Of a stretch of DNA of 64,000 nucleotides, positions 9,786 through 21,965 are shown piece by piece. A program made the position numbers and the translations under genes. Each line of letters opens with the position of its first letter. Positions within the stretch are counted from its first letter, which is position 1. The stretch comes from Salvia splendens (Eukaryota; Streptophyta; Magnoliopsida; Lamiales; Lamiaceae): NCBI RefSeq assembly GCF_004379255.2, contig NC_056047.1, positions 29,216,293 to 29,280,292 of the forward strand, written 5' to 3'. Below the pieces are notes generated by a model, which was not told the DNA's origin, did no database searches, and worked only from the letters and a program-made list of their open reading frames with translations.

Positions 9786-11332
9786 CTCATATTCATCATT
9801 GTGAAAGAATTCAACTTCTTTCTCTAGAACTTTTTCCTTCTCTTCTCGAGCTGCTTTATTAGCCTTTTCCTTTTTGCTTTCATTCTGTTTCTCTTGCTCT
9901 TTTTCCACCTCAACAGGAGTGTGATCATATTCCGGTATGAGAGTGAAGGTAGGGAACTCATCCCTATTTTTCAGAATAAATGTCCTCTCAGCAGCTTTAG
10001 TTAGCTCAATCATGATATCGATCCATTCAGGATCATCAATTTCATCATTGCTCATAGCATGTTACATTGTTTTCTGACTTTCTGTAACATTCTGCACACC
10101 TTCCTCTCTCACTCCCATTGCATTTCTTGTTGCATCACATATTATCTTAAAGCTATCAAGCTTCCTGAGTTCATCCGGCGCTGCTTCAAGGACATCAAGC
10201 ATCTTCGACATTGACGCTTTACAATCCCTGGCAGCTTCCTTCCATTGATCTATGAAAGTCTTTTCTTGACTTCCACTGATTGTCCCCTCTTCATCATGAT
10301 CTTTCATCTTCAAAGCTTTTACATCTTCAGGATCAGCATCTTCAGATTCAGATTCATTATCTTCGTCATTCTCTTTATGTGGTTGCTTTTTATATTGGTC
10401 ATACTTATGACCGAGACCAAAATCTAAATCACTCATTTCTGCTCTTTGTCTTTCTTTCAACAGTTCGGCAGTCCATCCCTTAACTGTAGGATAACATCTT
10501 GGCACCATTTTTTTTCAAAGACAATCCTGTCCATGTAACAAGCCTACATTAACAAAAAATAAATATTAGTTTTTCTGTAAATAGATTCATAGACAATGGA
10601 AAACAAATATATTCTTACCACTACAAAGATAACTGGTCCTGTAAATATCTTTGTTGTGTTTTTTTTCCATCTCTTTTGTGTTTCAAGCAATTTAGTTATG
10701 ACATAGCTACACCAATTGTATTCTTTGATCTTCTCAACATCAGCTATGTAATCCAAAATTTGTGGACTCAAATTTCCATCAACATGAGTATTAATCAAGG
10801 CATACTCCACTAGAACCATAAAACACCATGTGAACCACTCACCACCTTCTTCGTTTTTCATCATCTGCTCTACAACATACGCTGGCACCATTTTTTTCTC
10901 TCCACCTTTACAGAATCTAGCAATTTGACTTTTGATGTCGATATTTTTCTGAAATTTTATCCTATTCATAGGTAAAGATCCAATGGGGAACCCAAGAGTT
11001 ATATGGACATCTTCATCATCTAAAAACAGTGATTGCCAACTGTTCAATTTAATTGATGAACTTTTATGGTTAAAGTTGTAAATCAGATAATATGCTAATG
11101 ATCTTGTGAAACTTCTTATATTGAAGTTTAGCAGTGCACCAAACCCAATCTCTCGAACACCTCTTCTTTGATTCTTGTTTAGAGATTTGAGCATGTAAAC
11201 GAAGAAGTCAGTATTCCTTCTTCCTGCCAAAGTTGGTGACTGAATGGCTATATCATCTTGAACAACTATTTACTTGCCCTTCTTTGAAGGTGCCTTACTA
11301 TTACTTGCACCATCATTCTTTCTTTTCTTGTC

Positions 11333-12312
11333 CAAAATACAGATAACAATTCCAGATTCAACACGGAAAACATAGATTATCAACTCGCGAACACAGATCT
11401 AAAACTACGAAATCAAATCTGAAATCAAACACTGGAACTGGACTTCTGCATACTGGTCAACATGGAAGAACGATTCGGAAATTAAAACTAAGCTTTGCAT
11501 GCAACGATCCACTTCCCAATCAAACAGTACCAGCTTATACTATCCTAGAGAAACTTGCTACGTAAAACAGAAATGAGATATTCAGCACTTAAAACACCAA
11601 GAAACTTTAGATCTAAGCTAACTAGGCAAGGAAGGAAAAGAAAACAACACAATAAACGAAACAGAAATCAACTTCATAGCATAAACACGTTCGGATCTTC
11701 AACAAGTACTTCAAAAGCAGAAAATATCCAAAAGCGACAAAGATCCAACGTAAGGAAAGCAAGGAAAATTAAACTGCGAAGGCAAATAAAAGTGTTTTTG
11801 CCACTCCGGGCGATGGAATCTCTAAGCTACGGTCTTGATGGCTGAAACGGACGATGACTGGAACTCTGGGAACATCTGGGCGTCAGGTGATCATGGCTGC
11901 GGCGAGGCAAGAAGCGGGACACGACTGAAAGACTGGTATTACCGAGAGAACTCTCTACCTAAAGATGGTGGTGAATGAGTGAATGTGGATTTTTTTTTCT
12001 CTCTCCTTCTTGGCTTCCTTTTATAGGGAGGCTTACCCTTGATTTTAGGGTAAATCCTCATTACAAGTTGACTTCTTTGCCCTTAATTGTGGGTAATCCG
12101 TCCCAGCTATCCGTCTTCTCCATCTCAAGCCGTTTCAGCACGAATACTGATCAGTATGAGATCATGTTGGCGCCCTTTTTCACCTGAACATTCCGAAACT
12201 TCCCTACTGGCTAGAACACTTAACCTGCACACTTTGAGCAACTGTTTTGCAGATATAATCAATTTTGCACATCATACTGACCCGTAACAAAGGCCTAGAA
12301 TACGACTTATCA
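11333..12312 (-). repeat. Athila-type LTR fragment at the duplication junction
   Basis: Minus-strand homologue of Athila LTR positions of about 30695-31670, beginning TGATAAG at 12312 and broken at 11333 inside the LTR. It keeps the LTR TATA box (CTATAAAAG, 12026-12018 minus). It joins copy A's Ulp1-like exon on the left. It is more diverged from 30695-32185 than that LTR is from its own partner, so it is an older insertion or another subfamily. Confidence 0.85.
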
Positions 12313-12792
12313 GTGACCTCCCACGCTTTGAGGCTGGAAGACATACAAAAAAAGTGGTGAAATTCATGAATACACACTTAATATAGCACAAAATTGTTCA
12401 CAGAGATACTAAATAATTAAATATTTCAGTCGTACTACATATTTCAGCAATTTGTTGCGGTCTATCCTCATGCATCTTAGACCTTATTTCGGATGCAACA
12501 GCTTCATGGATATGAGAAAAAAAAATCAATATAGCAAAAAACGAAAGTGAAATAAGTAAAAAACTTCATCCAACCATTCTTCGATGATACTAGAGCGTTT
12601 TCCGTCGTCATATTTCAGAAGTTGAATGGTTTTTCCTTCGAAACTGAAGAAGCAAGGGTTTGAATGCGATTCGGAGGGTTTGGATGCGATTCAGAGGGTT
12701 TGAGTGTGAGAAAAATTGAATTCAGCGTCTAGTTCACGTCTTCTTTCGACGCGCCAATTTTATAACGAAATGACAATTTTGCTCTTATATAA
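12313..12792 (-). other. MULE gene leader/promoter-like block, copy B
   Basis: Nearly identical to 240-719 and partly repeated at 18360-18600. No ORF. Confidence 0.4.
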
Positions 12793-13020
12793 ACGAAATA
12801 TGAAAGTTTTATTTGATAAAATGATAGTTTTGTTTGATTAAAATGATACTCTGAGTTGATAAAATGATAGTTTTGTCGGATAGAATGATACTCTGAGTTT
12901 ATAAAATGATACTTTTACCGAATAGAATTATACTATGAGTTGATAAAATGATAGTTTTGCCGGATAGAATGATACTCTGGGTTGATAAAATGATACTTTT
13001 GGCTTATAAATGTTAGGTTT
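12793..13020 (-). repeat. 21-bp satellite, inverted arm, copy B
   Basis: Equivalent of 720-950, in GATAAAATGATAG orientation, facing the array at 13105-13640. Confidence 0.85.
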
Positions 13021-13025
13021 ACTGC

Positions 13026-13820
13026 CTAATGTATTGAATTTCATACCAATCATTGGCTTCAAAGCATCATCATAAACAGGAATGTACATACCTACAAATC
13101 AGTAAAACTATCATTTTATCAACTCAGAGTATCATTCTAGGCGGCAAAACTATCATTTTATAAACCAAAACTATCATTTTATCAACTCAGAGTATCATTC
13201 TATCCGGCAAAACTATCATTTTATCAACTCCGAGTATCATTCTATCCGGCAAAACTATCATTTTATTAACTCAGAATATCATTCTATCCGGCTAAACTAT
13301 CATTTTATCAACTCAGAGTATCATTCTATCGGCAAAAGTATCATTTTATCAACTCAGAGCATCATTCTATGAAGCAAAACTATCATTTTATGCAGTACAC
13401 CTAACATTTATAAGCCAAAAGTATCATCTTAACTACCAACCATTGGCTTCAAAGTATCATTTTATCAACTCAGACTATCATTCTATCCGGCTAAACTATC
13501 ATTTTATCAACTCAGAGTATCATTCTATCCGACAAAAGTATCATTTTATCAACTCAAAGTATCATTCTATCCGGCAAAACTATCATTTTATACAGTACAC
13601 CTAACATTTATAAGCCAAAAGTATCATCTTAACAATACATAATATAATTAAATATGAAGTTCAATACATCAGAAACATAAACCAACTGACAGCTAATATT
13701 ATTCTAAAAATTAAATTCAATACATGAAGCAAAACAATCAATAAATTAAAATATGAACACAATCAATAAGCTAAATAATAGATGATGATTGTTACCTTCG
13801 TTATTTGCTACAGATTCCAT
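13026..13820 (-). pseudogene. FAR1-type transposase remnant, copy B
   Basis: Exon 1 is 13820-13796 (MESVANNEG). Intron 1 is 13795-13092 with satellite at about 13105-13640. The exon 2 stub is 13091-13026. It shows the same truncation as copy A, so the deletion predates the duplication. The intron is 8 bp longer than in copy A. Confidence 0.85.
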
Positions 13821-13849
13821 CGAAGTGAATTCTGACAACAATTTGTAAG

Positions 13850-14175
13850 CTAAAATTATCATTTTATCAAGTGCAACTATCATTTTACCTTCTGAAACTA
13901 TCATTTTATCCCCTCAAATTATCATTTTATCAAGTGCAACTATCATTTTACCTTCTGAAACCATCATTTTATCCCCTGAATCTATCATTTTATCCCCTTA
14001 AATCATCATTTTATCAAGTGCAACTATCATTTTACCCTCTGAAACTATATAAGCTGACACTTTAACCTGATAAAATGACAATGTAAGCAGATAAAATCAT
14101 AGTAACCTTATAAAATGATATATAAGCTGAAGAAATGGCATATAAGCTGATAAAATGATACTTTAACGTGACAAA
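13850..14175 (+). repeat. 21-bp satellite between FAR1 exon 1 and Ulp1-like gene, copy B
   Basis: Regular 21-bp units, the counterpart of 1770-2100. Because 21 bp equals seven codons, the array stays open as seven-residue repeats (for example KLSFYPL) without being a gene. Confidence 0.9.
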
Positions 14176-14202
14176 ATGTCTTACAAGTTACTATTACAAC
14201 TA

Positions 14203-17200
14203 CTAGCTCTCTTTAGGGGGTTCAAATTCTCTAATCATCTTTTCAACATCGATTTCCCCTTTTTTGCTATCATTCTGAAACTTCTGCTGTATCATTGTAA
14301 ATGTCTCAAGAGCCTTCTTGTTAGTTTCTCCAATAAGCAATGCTTCAGTATATTTGGCACGGAGTTTTGTGAAAGTGTCTGTCGCCTTCTTCGTTACGAA
14401 CAGCACCACCTGTATAAGTCTACATATGGAGCATCACATAAACTCCACAGTCAACTTTGTTTATATCGTTCTGCCATGGCATAGTCATGTGTCTGATTTT
14501 TGACATTTTGACAATTCTCCCAATGGATTGATTAACTCCATCACCAAGATAAATTCGGAAGAAATGTTTCTATTAAAATAACACTAAACATACATGAGCT
14601 TAATTAAAAATGATATTATGTTCCGTACTAAATGATATTCAATGCATTTTAACTAATAAATATTGAATGCATTTGACTAAACATACCAGCATACTTGGTG
14701 CAGCTCCATATTTCTTCTTAATCAAATCTTCGCTAATCAGAGCATTGTCAATCACATCCATCATTTGCATTTTGAGAATGAAGCACATGATATAAAAATG
14801 TTCGTGTGCCCAGATCAGAAAGAATATCTAATTTTTAAGACATTATATAAAAATGTCATTTTAAAAAATATAGGTACGTTGTTCTGTAATGAATATCTCA
14901 TTATGACTTACCATGTCATAATTTTCCCATTTGAAATTTTCAATCTTTGACACAAATTCATTTAACGTTGTGCAGAATTTTTCTTGAGCCTCGGCTTGAG
15001 TCCATTCAGATCTCCTTGCAGTAATATTGTATACCTGTCATGTTTACATTTTTGTAAATAAATTTAACTTTTAATGTAACACTATTATTAATTTACTCGT
15101 TTACTGTACCGTAGGTGTGGTGTTGATGAAATGACGACTTGGTGATGCATTTGATTTGAATTTTTCATGGTGGTTGAGGTACACAACCCATGCATCTATG
15201 ATGTTGATACTGACGTATGTACGTGGAGCAAGGCTGTGGAAATCAATCTTGAACATGCTCATCATGTTGTTCTCATAAACCATCTCATAACTGATTTCAA
15301 AATCATATTTAATGTTAGTTAAAAGAATTTAATAAGAATATAATTATGTAATTCAAGACTTACTATTCGCTTTCTTCATGTGTCATGAACCAGTACATTA
15401 TTTCTTTCTCTACTTTAGTTAGTTTTCCTTTTATATTTACTGCTCTGATATTGTAAGGAGAGCACAGTGCTTCAACAATTTTCTTTGTTGTTCTGGCCAG
15501 TTTCTCCTTTTCCACTGGAGGTTCTTGGGAAACCATCTTCTTCCCTTTGGCCTTTTTCAAAATTTTTTCTCTCTCTTTTAAAACTTCATCATCTCCTATT
15601 TCACCATGTATATCCTCCATGACAGTGGATAGTATGGTATATGCTCTGTCATGCTTTCAATCAAAAATATAAATTGTTCTTGACATAAGGGATATTATTT
15701 TACCCAATGGAACTCATATTATCAGCCAAAAGTATCAATCAGCCAAAAATCTAAAACTATCATTATGAAACAAAAATTTCATTTTATCACTGAACCTATC
15801 ATTTTACCCACTGAAACTATCATTTTATTCTCCGAAACTATCATTTTATCATTTTATACAAAAGTATCATTTTATAATTTGAAACTATCATTTTATGATG
15901 CAAAAGTATCATTTTATCACTGAACCTATCATTTTACCCACTGAAACTATCATTTTACCCACTGAAACTATCATTTTATGCAAAAGTATCATTTTATCAT
16001 TTGAAACTATCATTTTATCCCCTTACAATATCATTTTATGATACAAAAGTATCATTTTTCAAATAAAACAGAACAACCAAAAAACCATCATCGAACCTAT
16101 ATCATCTTAACCATATAAACAATCATTTTATGTACTTAAACTATCATTTTTAAAAGTTACCTCATATTCATCATTGTGAAAGAATTCAACTTCTTTCTCT
16201 AGAACTTTTTCCTTCTCTTCTCGAGCTGCTTTATTAGCCTTTTCCTTTTTGCTTTCATTCTGTTTCTCTTGCTCTTTTTCCACCTCAACAGGAGTGTGAT
16301 CATATTCCGGTATGAGAGTGAAGGTAGGGAACTCATCCCTATTTTTCAGAATAAATGTCCTCTCAGCAGCTTTAGTTAGCTCAATCATGATATCGATCCA
16401 TTCAGGATCATCAATTTCATCATTGCTCATAGCATGTTACATTGTTTTCTGACTTTCTGTAACATTCTGCACACCTTCCTCTCTCACTCCCATTGCATTT
16501 CTTGTTGCATCACATATTATCTTAAAGCTATCAAGCTTCCTGAGTTCATCCGGCGCTGCTTCAAGGACATCAAGCATCTTCGACATTGACGCTTTACAAT
16601 CCCTGGCAGCTTCCTTCCATTGATCTATGAAAGTCTTTTCTTGACTTCCACTGATTGTCCCCTCTTCATCATGATCTTTCATCTTCAAAGCTTTTACATC
16701 TTCAGGATCAGCATCTTCAGATTCAGATTCATTATCTTCGTCATTCTCTTTATGTGGTTGCTTTTTATATTGGTCATACTTATGACCGAGACCAAAATCT
16801 AAATCACTCATTTCTGCTCTTTGTCTTTCTTTCAACAGTTCGGCAGTCCATCCCTTAACTGTAGGATAACATCTTGGCACCATTTTTTTTCAAAGACAAT
16901 CCTGTCCATGTAACAAGCCTACATTAACAAAAAATAAATATTAGTTTTTCTGTAAATAGATTCATAGACAATGGAAAACAAATATATTCTTACCACTACA
17001 AAGATAACTGGTCCTGTAAATATCTTTGTTGTGTTTTTTTTTCCATCTCTTTTGTGTTTCAAGCAATTTAGTTATGACATAGCTACACCAATTGTATTCT
17101 TTGATCTTCTCAACATCAGCTATGTAATCCAAAATTTGTGGACTCAAATTTCCATCAACATGAGTATTAATCAAGGCATACTCCACTAGAACCATAAAAC

Positions 17201-17782
17201 ACCATTTGAACCACTCACCACCTTCTTCGTTTTTCATCATCTGCTCTACAACATACGCTGGCACCATTTTTTTCTCTCCACCTTTACAGAATCTAGCAAT
17301 TTGACTTTTGATGTCGATATTTTTCTGAAATTTTATCCTATTCATAGGTAAAGATCCAATGGGGAACCCAAGAGTTATATGGACATCTTCATCATCTAAA
17401 AACAGTGATTGCCAACTGTTCAATTTAATTGATGAACTTTTATGGTTAAAGTTGTAAATCAGATAATATGCTAATGATCTTGTGAAACTTCTTATATTGA
17501 AGTTTAGCAGTGCACCAAACCCAATCTCTCGAACACCTCTTCTTTGATTCTTGTTTAGAGATTTGAGCATGTAAACGAAGAAGTCAGTATTCCTTCTTCC
17601 TGCCAAAGTTGGTGACTGAATGGCTATATCATCTTGAACAACTATTTACTTGCCCTTCTTTGAAGGTGCCTTACTATTACTTGCACCATCATTCTTTCTT
17701 TTCTTGTTATTTCTTATACGTTCTACTTCATCTGCCAATAGTATATCATCATCAGCAGCAGCAGCATCACCAATGTTCTTTC
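14203..17782 (-). pseudogene. Ulp1-like C48 cysteine protease of MULE origin, copy B (uninterrupted)
   Basis: Exons from GT-AG sites: 17782-16994, 16918-16161, 15653-15364, 15290-15110, 15034-14912, 14827-14687 and 14569-14203. The first has a basic, NLS-like stretch (NNKKRKND). The second is acidic and lysine-rich. The C-terminal exons form the Ulp1 fold: candidate catalytic His in HEHFYIMCF (14800-14798), Asp in DVIDN (14749-14747), Gln of PWQN (14473) and Cys of DCGVYVM (14449-14447). The tail is KLRAKY...REFEPPKES. Broken by TAA 17648-17646, a missing base in the A-run near 16888, TAA 16439-16437, TAG 14422-14420, a frame change after it, and an extra A near 17035 that copy A lacks. An upstream exon probably exists. 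SUMO-type proteases carried by MULEs are known in plants; their role in transposition is unclear. Confidence 0.83.
15705..16160 (+). repeat. 21-bp-type satellite inside Ulp1-like intron, copy B
   Basis: Fills most of the intron between exons 16918-16161 and 15653-15364. Units are less regular than in the other arrays but keep the TATCATTTTA core. Confidence 0.85.
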
Positions 17783-17829
17783 CTAATACACAAAAGATCC
17801 AGTGTGTTAAACGGTTTATGTCATTATAT

Positions 17830-18135
17830 AAACTCAAAGTATCATTTTATCCCCTGAAACTATCATTTTACCAACTAAAACTATCATTTTATACCCTGAA
17901 ACTATCATTTTATACTCTGAAACTATCATTTTATCCCCTGAAACCATCATTTTATCAAGTGCAACTATCATTTTACCTTCTGAAACTATCATTTTATTCC
18001 CTAAAACTATCATTTTATCCCCTGAGAACATCATTGTATCAAGTGCAACTATCATTTTACCTTCTGAAAATTTCATTTTCAATTTAAAGATTTATCATTA
18101 ATACACATGAGATTTATCATTTTACCTTCTGAAAC
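17830..18135 (+). repeat. 21-bp satellite upstream of Ulp1-like exon
   Basis: Regular units such as TATCATTTTATCCCCTGAAAC directly 5' of the first recognised Ulp1-like exon, probably inside a further intron. Confidence 0.85.
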
Positions 18136-18610
18136 CATCATTACTTGTCTATCATCATCAGCAGCAGAAGCATCACGAATGTTCTTTCCTAATACACAAA
18201 AGATTTCAGTTTGTTAAACGGTTTATGTTATTATATAAAGTAAATTCAAAGTAAATTCATCATGCTGTCATATGTAACTCTAAACCTAGACTAAAAAAAC
18301 TATAGAATCTAAAAAACACGAGAATCGCAGGCAAAATGATAAAATCGATCAAAAACAAAAGTGAAATAAGTAAAAAACTTCATCCAACCATTCTTCGATG
18401 ATACTAGAGCATTTTCCGTCGTCGTATTTCAGAAGTTGAATGGTTTTTCCTTCGAAACTGAAGAAGCAATGGGTTTGGATACGATTCAGAGGGTTTGGAT
18501 GTGAGAGAAATTGAATTCGAAGGGTTTGAGTGTGAGAAAAATTGAATTCGAAGCGTCTAGTTCACGTTTTCTTTCAACGCGCCAATTTTATAACGAAATG
18601 ACAATTTTGC
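18136..18610 (-). pseudogene. Duplicated Ulp1-like exon start plus gene leader
   Basis: About 18146-18210 repeats the start of the exon at 17782 (minus strand, acidic DDD stretch after a TATTAG acceptor). 18360-18600 repeats the leader block at 472-707 and 12545-12780. On the minus strand this looks like the promoter and 5' leader of the Ulp1-like gene followed by a broken exon copy. No complete reading frame. Confidence 0.5.
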
Positions 18611-18639
18611 CCTTATATAAACGAAATATGATGGTTTTA

Positions 18640-19380
18640 TTTGATAAAATGATAGTTTTGTTTGATTAAAATGATACTCTGAGTTGATAAAATGATAGTT
18701 TTACCGGATAGAATGATACTCTGAGTTGATAAAATGATAGTTTTGCCGAATAGAATTATACTCTGAGTTGATAACATGATAATTTTATTGATTTGTTGGT
18801 ATGTACATTCCTGCATACAATGATACTCCGAGTTGATAAAATGATAATTTTGCCGGATAGAATTATAGTCTGGGTTGATAAAATGATGGTTTCATGGGAT
18901 AAAATGATAGTTTTGTTTGATTGAAATGATACTTCTGTCTGATAAAATGATAGTTTTGCCGGATAGAATGATATTCTGATTTGATGAAATGATAGTTTTG
19001 CCGATTAGAATTATACTCTGAGTTGATAAAATGATAATTTTATTCATTTGTAGGTATGTACATTCCTGCATAAAATGATACTCTGAGTTGATAAAATGAT
19101 AGTTTTAACGGATAGAATGATAATTATGGTTGCATGGGATAAAATGATAGTTTCGGGGTATAAAATGATAGTTTCAGGGGATAAAATGATAAATTCAGAA
19201 GGTAAAATGATAGTTGCACATGATAAAATGATAGTTTCAGGGGATAAAATGATAGTGCCAGGTGATAAAATGATAGTGTCAGGGTATAAAATGATAGTTT
19301 CATGGGATAAAATGATAGTTTCAAGGTATAAAATGCAAGAAAAAAGTTGTTCAAGATGATAAAATGATAGTTTCATGGGA
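18640..19380 (-). repeat. 21-bp satellite 3' of the FAR1 gene, inverted orientation
   Basis: GATAAAATGATAGTTTCAGGG-type units, opposite in orientation to the intron 1 array at 21970-22680. The FAR1 body therefore lies between inverted satellite arms. Confidence 0.88.
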
Positions 19381-19382
19381 CA

Positions 19383-19480
19383 AAACACATCACTCTTGTT
19401 CAGAAAACACTTCACTCTTGTTCACAAAACACATCACTTTTATTATGATCTCACTTCACTCTTATTTGCAAAACAACTAT
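19383..19480 (+). repeat. Short tract of 22-bp CATCACTCTTGTTCA satellite
   Basis: Several units of CATCACTCTTGTTCAGAAAACA, the same family as the large array at 23625-24420. Confidence 0.8.
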
Positions 19481-21073
19481 AAATATAACCACAAAATATC
19501 ATTTTATACCACAAAATGTCATTTTATACACCAAAAATACCTATCATTTTATTTGCTAAAAGTATCATTTTATCGTCTGAAAGTGTCATTTTATATCAAA
19601 TGGCTTCGATCTGCCTTCTCATTGAATCTACCACAATTTCTTGAATCATGACGACCCATCTCATGACATTTACCACACCGTCGTAGAGGCTTATTTGCTT
19701 TCCTTATTGCACTCTCCCTCTTTGATACTTTGTCACTAGCTGATCCTTTGGTTCTAACAACATCTGGAGGATGTACATCAATTACATCAGTTACTGCCAT
19801 TCCATAAAATTCCTCAACCATCTTTTTCTTTTCAATGACTGAAGGTATTGCACAATTTCCAAATATATGCTCTTCCAAATCATCAAGACCAGCACATAAC
19901 AAAGACAGATGATCCAAACTTCCCTCAGACTTTTGGACTAATCGATAAAAGTTGGAGAACAACTTTTTCTTAACTTCCTGCTTTTCATCCAAATCTGCAA
20001 GGTAAAAGATAACATTATTACAATAAATATTATCATTTATCTGACTGAAAAATAGAGTTTTTACAAATAAGGTTAAAAATAGAGCACACGTTCAAATGGT
20101 TGTATCTCCTCAGATGGTAGACCATGGGCTGCCTTTAGTAAAGAGCTCTTCAACCACCTTCGACCAAAATATTTCTCAGGAATGAGATTAGCACACTTAT
20201 AACAAGCCAATTCTGGAAAACTTCTTACAACTACAGTCGAATGTGTTTTGTTTACAATCATACTTAACATCCCATGTTCTACCATATTAGTCCTTGACCT
20301 TATGCATCTTGATGTTATCCTCAACAGTTATCGAAACAGTCTCACATATCATACTTATTTCCTGTTGTACATGTTTGAAAATAGAATCAGTGTAGATTGT
20401 AGATGCATGCTTCTCAATAGGCAATTGGGTTGACAAATCAGGAATAGTTGAGTAATCCAAGTAGTTCAATCGTGAATTGGCATTTCTTTGATCTCCCACA
20501 GCACAGTTAAAGAAATTGATGAACTGTACAAGATTTGCACGAGGCTTTGTGCAGTTTTTAAAAGAGCTATTCTCTGATTCAGACATCGATGTAGTCCTAA
20601 GAAGCGACCCTATGGGAAAATCTCGAAAATAAGCAGGAACCAAGAATTCTCTATCTTCAAACATCGATCCAAACCAGTGAACGTCTTCTAATCCTTACCG
20701 TTCCATTATATCATTCCATATTATATCAAACACATCAGGCTCTAACAAATCTGACCAAACACATGCATTCAACTCTTTTTTGAAATCTTCATTACCAAGT
20801 AAGGATTTGGGCAACTTATCTGACACCTTAACCATAATATGCCACATGCACCATCGGTGCCTTGTTTGTAAAAGTACTTGTTGAACAACAAGTTTCATCC
20901 CCCAATCTTGATCAGTGATAATCAATTTGGGTGCTACCCCCATACATCGAACAAAACAGCCAAACAACCAAGCATATGAGTCTCTACCTTCACTTGATAA
21001 CAATCCAGCTCCAAATGTAACTGCTCTGGAATGGTTATCTTTTCCAGTGAATGGAGCAAAAATCATGCAATAC

Positions 21074-21202
21074 CTTCAGAACATAACATAAAAATGAATT
21101 ATATTTTCATACATACAGAAAAGTATCATTTTATCAGCTAAGAATATCATCTTATCAGCCGAAAGTATCATTTTATGTCTTTTAGCAACAAAAGTAATAT
21201 AC
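21074..21202 (-). other. FAR1 intron 2 (129 nt) containing satellite units
   Basis: GTATATTAC donor and CTGAAG acceptor. Splicing restores the conserved YNTN-M-Y-(x)-MIFAPFTG junction. Three TGATAAAATGATACTTT-type units sit inside the intron. It stays open for almost its whole length, so the satellite can read through as coding sequence. Confidence 0.85.
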
Positions 21203-21965
21203 ATGTTAGTGTTGTATGTTGAGTCAAATGAAATTACATCTCCAAACATATGATAATTTCGTCTTGAAATAGCATCAGCCCAGAAGAGTTTAGTTAACTT
21301 TCCATGAGATCCTATCTCAATTTCATAATAGAAGGCATCAGATGATTCCTTTTGAGAACGCAAATAATCAAAAATCATTTGAGCATCTGAACAATCAATA
21401 TTGGGCATAATATCGTGATAACCATTTCTAATATCAATAATATCACATCCAACATTTTCAGGTCCACCCATTATCTCCTTCAGAAGTTTGAATGTGAGTG
21501 TGGGACCAATATTACACCTGCCACAATCCTCCATAAACCTCCGATGGATAGGATCCAGACTGCGATTGGCCGTCATAAAATGCCTATGCTCATCCGCAAC
21601 CATTAAGTGATTATGATACTCAACAAACTGATAAACCTCATATCCTTTGCTCACGCCATCTGAAAAATATCTCAAGTTGAGCTTAGCAAGACATTCACAC
21701 CTAAATGATCGACACCTACGCTTCTTAACAGACACTTCAGTTGATTTGGATGCATCACCAGGTATAAAATTCTTAGAGCCTTGTCTGCTGCAAGCCAAAT
21801 ACTGCCACTTAATAATACCATGAACTGATTTGTTGCCGAGTTTACGAATGCCAAAACCAACTGAACGAGCATAATGTTCATAAAAATCAGATGCTTCTAC
21901 TAATGTATTGAATTTCATACCAATCATTGGCTTCAAAGCATCATCACAAACAGGAATGTATATAC

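Larger units (their letters stand above)
1..11332. repeat. Tandem segmental duplication, copy A
   Basis: Positions 1-2189 align with 12074-14270 and 7891-11332 align with 14266-17708, at about 99% identity by eye. The offset is 12073, then 12081 after an 8-bp difference near 1120, then 6375 beyond the retroelement in copy A. The copies part at 11332/17708. There copy A joins directly to an Athila LTR fragment, while copy B continues into the upstream part of the Ulp1-like gene. The unit is therefore about 6376 bp, with one breakpoint in an LTR and the other in a coding exon. Confidence 0.9.
2122..11332 (-). pseudogene. Ulp1-like C48 cysteine protease of MULE origin, copy A (split by retroelement)
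   Basis: Same gene as copy B (14203-17782), truncated at its 5' end at 11332. Exons by homology and GT-AG sites: 11332-10619, 10543-9786, 9278-8989, 8915-8735, 8659-8537, 8452-8312, then 8194-7891 continuing at 2189-2122. The last exon is cut by the LTR element at 2190-7890. The catalytic region is visible: HEHFYIMCF and DVIDN in exon 8452-8312, and a PWQN...DCGVYVM motif near 8100-8065 (Q and nucleophilic C). Lesions shared with copy B are an in-frame TAA at 11272-11270, a missing base in the A-run near 10513, a TAA at 10064-10062 and a TAG at 8047-8045. Ulp1-carrying MULEs (Kaonashi-type) are a known plant class; the assignment here rests on motifs and exon order. Confidence 0.8.
11333..17708. 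repeat. Tandem segmental duplication, copy B
   Basis: One whole unit between the LTR breakpoint (11333) and the point where copy A loses homology (17708). It lacks the 5.7 kb element of copy A and so gives the pre-insertion sequence at about 14262-14272 with a single GCTAT. Confidence 0.9.
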
